DNA of 64,000 nt, taken from the NCBI GenBank assembly GCA_029948255.1, contig JALIZF010001760.1:248001-312000 (forward strand), in the 5' to 3' direction. Source of the stretch: Telmatactis stephensoni (Eukaryota; Cnidaria; Anthozoa; Actiniaria; Isophelliidae). Under the pieces are notes generated by a model. The model did no database searches. It was not told the origin of the DNA and was given only the letters and a program-made list of their open reading frames with translations. Both the position numbers and the translations under genes were made by a program. Shown here one piece after another: positions 58,826-64,000 of the stretch (position 1 is its first letter; each line of letters begins with the position of its first letter).

Positions 58826-59355
58826 AAGAGCTTCATAAAATCACACAATCGATGTCAGTTTTATTCCAAATTCCACGAAAATGCCATAGGATATCCTATT
58901 AGTAACATACATAAAAAATTATAGAAAGAAACGAGTTTTTCTCGTCTAAATCAGCGAAATTTTTTGAATAAACGTAAGCGCGCGCTCGATGACGTGTGAT
59001 GCGCCAGTAGCGCGCGCATTTTCGCTAAAATTTCATCCGAAAAGCGAACAAAATCCTCGACGTTTTTGTCTTTTTTTCCATCAAAATCGTTACTTTGTAA
59101 TCAGAAAGTACACACTTTTGATACTAGATAATATGAACAAAGCAGAACTAAGAAAACTTTGTTTTTAACGCTGGTTTTGAAAACTCAAATTTGCACTAAA
59201 CGGTTTTCTGGGTCCGGAAGTATCAAATCATGACACACGAGAGTAGGGTAAGACGAAAATTAAACTGCATCCGGTTACTAAAAATAGCACAGACTGGGAA
59301 TCATCACGGCGCGCGTCCCATTACCAAGTTTCCCTCTCTTATTTATGCTCTCTTG
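58826..59355 (+). repeat. ~520-bp duplicated segment, copy 2
   Basis: Diverged copy of 55090-55615 in the same orientation, inserted between units of the CCATCTACAAAGCCCG minisatellite. Confidence 0.8.
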
Positions 59356-59582
59356 GCCATCTACAAAGCCCGATTGTCACAGTTAAAGAGGCTGCTCTCC
59401 TATCTATACTACAAAGCCCGATTGCGGTACATTCAAAGAGGCGGTCTGTTTTCGTTCAAGAAAGTAGTGAAAAGGGCGGCTTTCAGTTTGATCTGGAAAG
59501 CCTGTTGGTCAACTTTGAAGAGGAGGCTCTCTCTTATATATGGAGGGTTTTCTTCATGTGTAAAGGGCCAGTTTCTACAATA

Positions 59583-59836
59583 AAGGCTGGTTCACACTAG
59601 CGTCGGAATCGGAAGCAGAAAACAAAGGAAAAGACAAAAGAGTGGTCAAGCGTGTGACATAAGACATCGACATAAGCATCGCAAGAAGCATAAGACCAAG
59701 CATAAGCATAATCAAATTAAAGACAAAGGAAAGAACAAAGAAAAACACCTTTCTTTTGTATTCTAATCCCTAAATTCTCTGTTGTTTTCTTACGATTCCG
59801 ATTCCGATTCCGACGCTAGTGTGAACCAGCCTTAAG
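59583..59836. mobile_element. MITE with AAGGCTGGTTCACACTAGCG termini
   Basis: AAGGCTGGTTCACACTAGCGTCGGAATC at the left and its complement (GACGCTAGTGTGAACCAGCCTT) at the right, with a repeated CATAAGCATAAGC core. Confidence 0.88.
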
Positions 59837-59890
59837 AGATTCGATTTGTATTGTGTAATAAGGAAAGTCAGGAATGTTGACTGCTTGTGG

Positions 59891-60206
59891 TGTAAGCACA
59901 GGTAGCCCAAGTTCACTATGAGAGATGATTTACTAGAGAATATAGGGTGACTTTTGAACGTACGATTTTTTGCCTTAAATCTCAATAAAATTTATCAAAA
60001 TACTGACATTGGTTTCTTGTTGTTCTCAATGACCTCCTGAGTGAGTTTCAGCGATTTTCGTTGGGTTTAGCTGACTTTCACTGACCACATATAACTAGGA
60101 GGAAAGTCAGTATTTTGATAAATTTTATTAAGATCGTACGTTCAAAAGTCACCCTATATTCTCTAGTAAATCATCTCTCATAGTGAACTTGGGCTACCTG
60201 TGCTGT
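59891..60206. mobile_element. Foldback MITE with ~100-bp arms
   Basis: CTTGTGGTGTAAGCACAGGTAGCCC to AATTTTATCAAAATACTGAC on the left is mirrored from GTCAGTATTTTGATAAATTT to GGGCTACCTGTG on the right. Confidence 0.88.
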
Positions 60207-60414
60207 AAGTTTCTTTCTGTCTTTGTTAAATTTCACACCTTTAATTATTGGTGACCTATTGTGAATTACATGTCTTCATTACCTGGTTTACTATTGTTTA
60301 CCAATATATAATATCAAATACATTTTCAAAGAATCTTTACCTTTCTTTTACGCGATAAGACATCTATCACACTATTGCGTCGGCGAAGATTTTCGGCGTA
60401 TGATCTTGTCCCTC

Positions 60415-60690
60415 CTATATCTTTTGTCCAGGCATTGTAGATGGCCTTGACTTGGCGAATACTTGGCGTTCCAAGTACTGCCGAGCTGAAGATACGATAA
60501 ACTCTTCTTTCTTGGCAATGGATGGCTCCTCGTTCTCCTTTTTAAGCCAAGAGAAGATTGTTCCAAGCCTCAAATAGTCGATATCATGACTTACTAATCT
60601 ACGCCGGGCCTTAAATTTCATCAGTAGACTCTTGTACCAAGGGTTTACTCGTGCCCAGGAGGGATTGAGCTCGTACTTGGATGCAGTGTA
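60415..60690 (-). CDS. Candidate exon, unrecognised charged protein segment
   Basis: A minus-strand frame opens after a stop near 60693 and reads KYELNPSWARVNPWYKSLLM, then KFKARRRLVSHDIDY, FSWLKKENEEP and SSARQYLERQVFAKS to a stop at 60415. The frame is not repeat-like and its composition is protein-like. A splice acceptor could be ATCCAAG near 60677. No family recognised and no neighbouring exon located, so it is only a candidate. Confidence 0.3.
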   Translation of the reverse strand, partial: YTASKYELNPSWARVNPWYKSLLMKFKARRRLVSHDIDYLRLGTIFSWLKKENEEPSIAKKEEFIVSSARQYLERQVFAKSRPSTMPGQKI

Positions 60691-61632
60691 TCATGAAATC
60701 ATACAAGTTATGCTATGCAGTAGGGTGGTATATTTGGCATCCTAAATAACAAAGTAAAAAGCAAAAGAGCAACATTCAAAATCAGAATCAGAATCTGGAA
60801 CTGAATTTTACACTAAAACGTTGGTGTGGGGTTCCTGCGTTTATTAAAACTAATACGTGCTTGATTCGATTGCATGAGTAATATAATAATTCAAGAATAA
60901 ATAAAGTTTTAATCTTACAAAGTATCTTATTTGAAATATAATAACCGAATACAAATATTGTTCAGCCGCAGTCATTTCAAAGCGTATAAAAATCAAACCC
61001 TGCATGGAACCAAATCAGCTGCTCATCGAGCTTTAAATTAAACACTGAAAGCATACAGAAATCAAAGTCAATAGTCAAGTTTTTCACCTCGCGATCTCAA
61101 TTTGTCACGCAACAAAAAATTGAGATTAGTGGAAGGTGAAAAACACGCATCATCGATCAAAAACCTGCAACGCAACAATGTTGCGCGACAAGTTGAGGAT
61201 TTTTGTGTCTCGTATTTCGTGTTCTGCCGAAGGATTACGGGGTTGGGGCCGAAATCTTCTGCCGTACCGTAAATCAATGCGATGATTCAGCTCCTCTGGT
61301 GCATGTCTGGATGCATTGTCCGGGATTTTTTGCCTTTTGGGGTAGTGGGGTCGAGCCTCTGTAGAAACAAATTGTTTTTTTTTCTTTTTTCTTTTTTTTC
61401 ACTCCAAATAAATCCTAGCTTGATTTTTTCTTCTTTCTTTTTCCGTATGTCAGACCTTCCTAAAATGTTTTCCTCTGATTATGATGATGATGATGATTAT
61501 TTTTATTTTGCGCATGGGCTGACTGCGTAATAACAGAACCACAGGTAGACCAAGCTCGACGCATATCCGTTGATTTAATTAAAGAATCATTACATTTAGT
61601 CGAAATGAAATCAAAGAGGAATAGGTACCTTC

Positions 61633-61875
61633 CTAATCACGCAGATCAGCTGCTTGTTTATTGGCAAGCGCGAGTCTGATAATTGAAACGGTTAGTTTAA
61701 GGAAGCACGCAAACACAGTGTTTTCAATTGTCTTCACGTTGCGAATTTCAATGACGGCGGTACCAAAGGCTTCTGGGCACAGTTTTGCAGATTCACGACG
61801 TACACGATAGATAGAAACTGCAAACCTCGACTCGTGCGGCCAGCGGCCTGGGCACGAGTAATAAATAGACACCAC
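61633..61875 (-). CDS. Weak candidate exon
   Basis: An 80-codon minus-strand frame ending NKQAADLRD and stop, with VRRESAKLCPEAFG and a hydrophobic FACFLKLTVSIIRLAL. It is not repeat-derived as far as I can see but has no recognised domain or confirmed splice sites. It might belong to the same gene as the candidate exon at 60415-60690. Confidence 0.2.
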   Translation of the reverse strand: MVSIYYSCPGRWPHESRFAVSIYRVRRESAKLCPEAFGTAVIEIRNVKTIENTVFACFLKLTVSIIRLALANKQAADLRD

Positions 61876-62156
61876 TTTTCACCTTTTTGTTCTCGTCACA
61901 TTTTGACATCATCTGTGCGTCTATTAGAGTGCAGACTCACGAAAAAATGGAATCCTCTTATAAATTTGTTTTTCCAGCCCGACAGTATTGAAAATTTACA
62001 AAATTTTCTGACTATTGGTGAGTAAATCTCGATGTGTATATATGCGTTTTTCATATTGAAGAATCGTCAATTTTTCATTAATCGTAAATAAATCACCCTT
62101 ACAGTGCCATATTTCAGTTCTAAATAGGATCAAAAGACCATAATACTAAGAGAGCG

Positions 62157-62394
62157 AAACTCAGTATTGATGTCTGTGCGATGTTCGCGGCGACTAAGGC
62201 TATTTTTAGTAACTTCGCCATCGCGCGCACAGCGCTCTCAAACAATAGAATACAAATGCCGAAAGCAAACAGTTACCTCCGCGCGCACGTCCAAAATCAA
62301 ATTCTATTGTTTGAGAGCCTTGCGCGCGCGATGGCGAAGTTACTTAAAATAGCCTTGGCCGCCACGAATATCGCACAGACATCAATACTCATTG
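62157..62394. mobile_element. MITE with AGTATTGATGTCTGTGCGAT termini
   Basis: The left AGTATTGATGTCTGTGCGAT and right ATCGCACAGACATCAATACT pair, with GTAACTTCGCCATCGCGCGC and its complement further in. The stretch 62400-63110 shows no gene. Confidence 0.9.
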
Positions 62395-63107
62395 CGTCAC
62401 GAAAGATATTTCTGCGTTTTACTTAAAATGAAATTATAGCTAAATTACGACATTTTTAGTTTATATTTAAATTAAGAACTCTACTAAACAACAAAGATCA
62501 CCACAACAACAAAACATTAAATCATTAATAATTCAAGCGTTTAAGTTGTATCACGTAAGAAGGCGTTTTAGTTATGTCACGCACGAAAGAACGGATGTTG
62601 AACAATGATAATTTAATTCGTTTAGCAAATAAACTCTATATTTATGTATGTATTACGATAATCAGTTATAACTAATTACTTGTCTTTAGGTCAACTAATA
62701 TATAGTTTACAATTTTACATGCACATACGTTGTTTTTCTCTTTTTACACACACGTTTTCCATCAGCACCTTTCTTGCAATATGTTTTCTTCTCACTGGCG
62801 GGAAAGATGACATGCATATTATGCTATAGACATTTCTCTTTTAAGTGAAGTTTAAGCTGATGATAAATGAAAGCTAGACTTGGGTCATAGAAATATGCTA
62901 CCAGACAGGCCTGAACGACTACCCCACCACTCTCCCTTTAGAAATACAACTGACAGTTAGGATGTGACTAAAAATTGAAACAAGCAAAGTGAATGACGAT
63001 CACTGATTCTGAACGTGAAGGAAACTTTTTGATATATACTCGGGTTTCCTGTGGTAAATCGAGTCTAGATCTGTATGTACAAAGACAGTTGCAAACGACC
63101 ACTAACA

Positions 63108-63214
63108 TTAATTAATTAATTAATTTATTTATTTATAATTAATTAATTAATTAATTTATTTATTTTTTCATTCATTTTAGTTTTTATTTATTATATATTT
63201 ATTTATTTATTTGT

Positions 63215-63309
<95 letters not shown>

Positions 63310-63312
63310 TTC
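63108..63312. repeat. (TTAA)n and (TTTA)n microsatellite
   Basis: ATTAATTAATTAATTTATTT blocks and then about 30 units of ATTT. The open frame through it is an artefact. An unrecognised frame at 63496-63783 (start MYRIFLIKGRGRKLKLGRVD) has no supporting signal. Confidence 0.95.
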
Positions 63313-64000
63313 ATTTACATTTTACAGCTTTTTTTCTATTTTTTTTTTTTTTGGTCATTCATTCCTTTATTCATTCATTCATTCAGCTTTTGTCTAATTA
63401 TTCTACGTAAACGATCCAGTCACGTTACCTTTACATTGCGTCAATGCGCGCAGTCTTGTGCTTTACACGTAAAGGTCTACGTCTCCTCATAATATGTGTA
63501 CCGTATTTTCTTGATCAAAGGCAGGGGGCGTAAATTAAAATTAGGCCGTGTAGACCCGGGCCCGACGTTTAGTCGGAAAACTGAAACAGTACCATATCAG
63601 TTTAATCATTTATATACATTAATGTTCAGCCTTCTCGGATATGGAACGGGCATAAAGCCACTGTCTCCCCACGATAGTTGTTCACATTCTTGGCGTGACT
63701 TAAAATACAAAGTGCCCTCATGGTTCATCCTCTCTGGTTACGTACTAACAAATTTGAACGGTCAAGAACTGAGTAGAGGGTAGGTTCTACACAACTAAGG
63801 ACACGTTTTTTTTTGAATTGACTTACTTACTCGGACCATTACTTAACCAAAAAGAAGCTTCACTTCCTCGCGCTTTTACACTTTTTTGGTGTTCTGTATT
63901 TTGACCACCAAACTGTGAATGCATGCATCTCTTTAGCTTCGTTGTTTGTTGTCCCATTTCAGACCACGTGATGCCACTCTTGGAAATTATTTCATATGTA

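Noticed and set aside
63211..63492. 93-codon ORF starting with repeated FIYL
   Set aside because: It is the TTTA microsatellite read in one frame.

Overview
The window looks like nuclear DNA of a non-bilaterian animal, most probably a cnidarian and quite likely a stony coral; this is an inference. It is AT-rich, genes are split by small GT-AG introns, poly-A signals are eukaryotic, one gene is an animal-type RAD21-family cohesin kleisin, and most of the rest is short foldback elements (MITEs), tRNA-derived SINEs and microsatellites. No operon, CRISPR array or prokaryotic signal was seen.

Four multi-exon genes can be assembled by following reading phase across splice sites. (1) 3469-8700 (+): a 429-residue unrecognised protein with two hydrophobic segments and a long basic/acidic coiled tail; all seven exons join in phase. 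(2) 10762-17254 (-): a RAD21/RAD21L-type cohesin subunit, convergent with gene 1; two exon junctions do not resolve cleanly. (3) 20014-27910 (+): a 333-residue protein with an N-terminal PDZ-like segment and a C-terminal START lipid-binding domain, eight exons all in phase, head-to-head with the RAD21-like gene across a ~0.7-kb intergenic region holding a ~170-bp TTTC microsatellite. (4) 42005-52997 (-): a DUF229 (alkaline-phosphatase/sulfatase superfamily) type II membrane protein with a signal-anchor exon, two tandem 20-codon stalk exons and a catalytic-type domain carrying two frameshifts.

A 6.3-kb Ty3/gypsy-like LTR retrotransposon lies at 28535-34870 in minus orientation, with near-identical 763-bp LTRs, an ATAG target duplication, a broken gag, and a pol that seems to have lost most of its reverse transcriptase. 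The remainder, especially 35-41 kb and 45-63 kb, is a dense field of nested inverted-repeat elements, many with TIRs and some with visible target-site duplications (TTCAA, AGCGTTT, a 9-bp TGGGGAATA). One foldback element carries what looks like a captured fragment of a helicase-type gene. The right end (59-64 kb) has only weak coding candidates.
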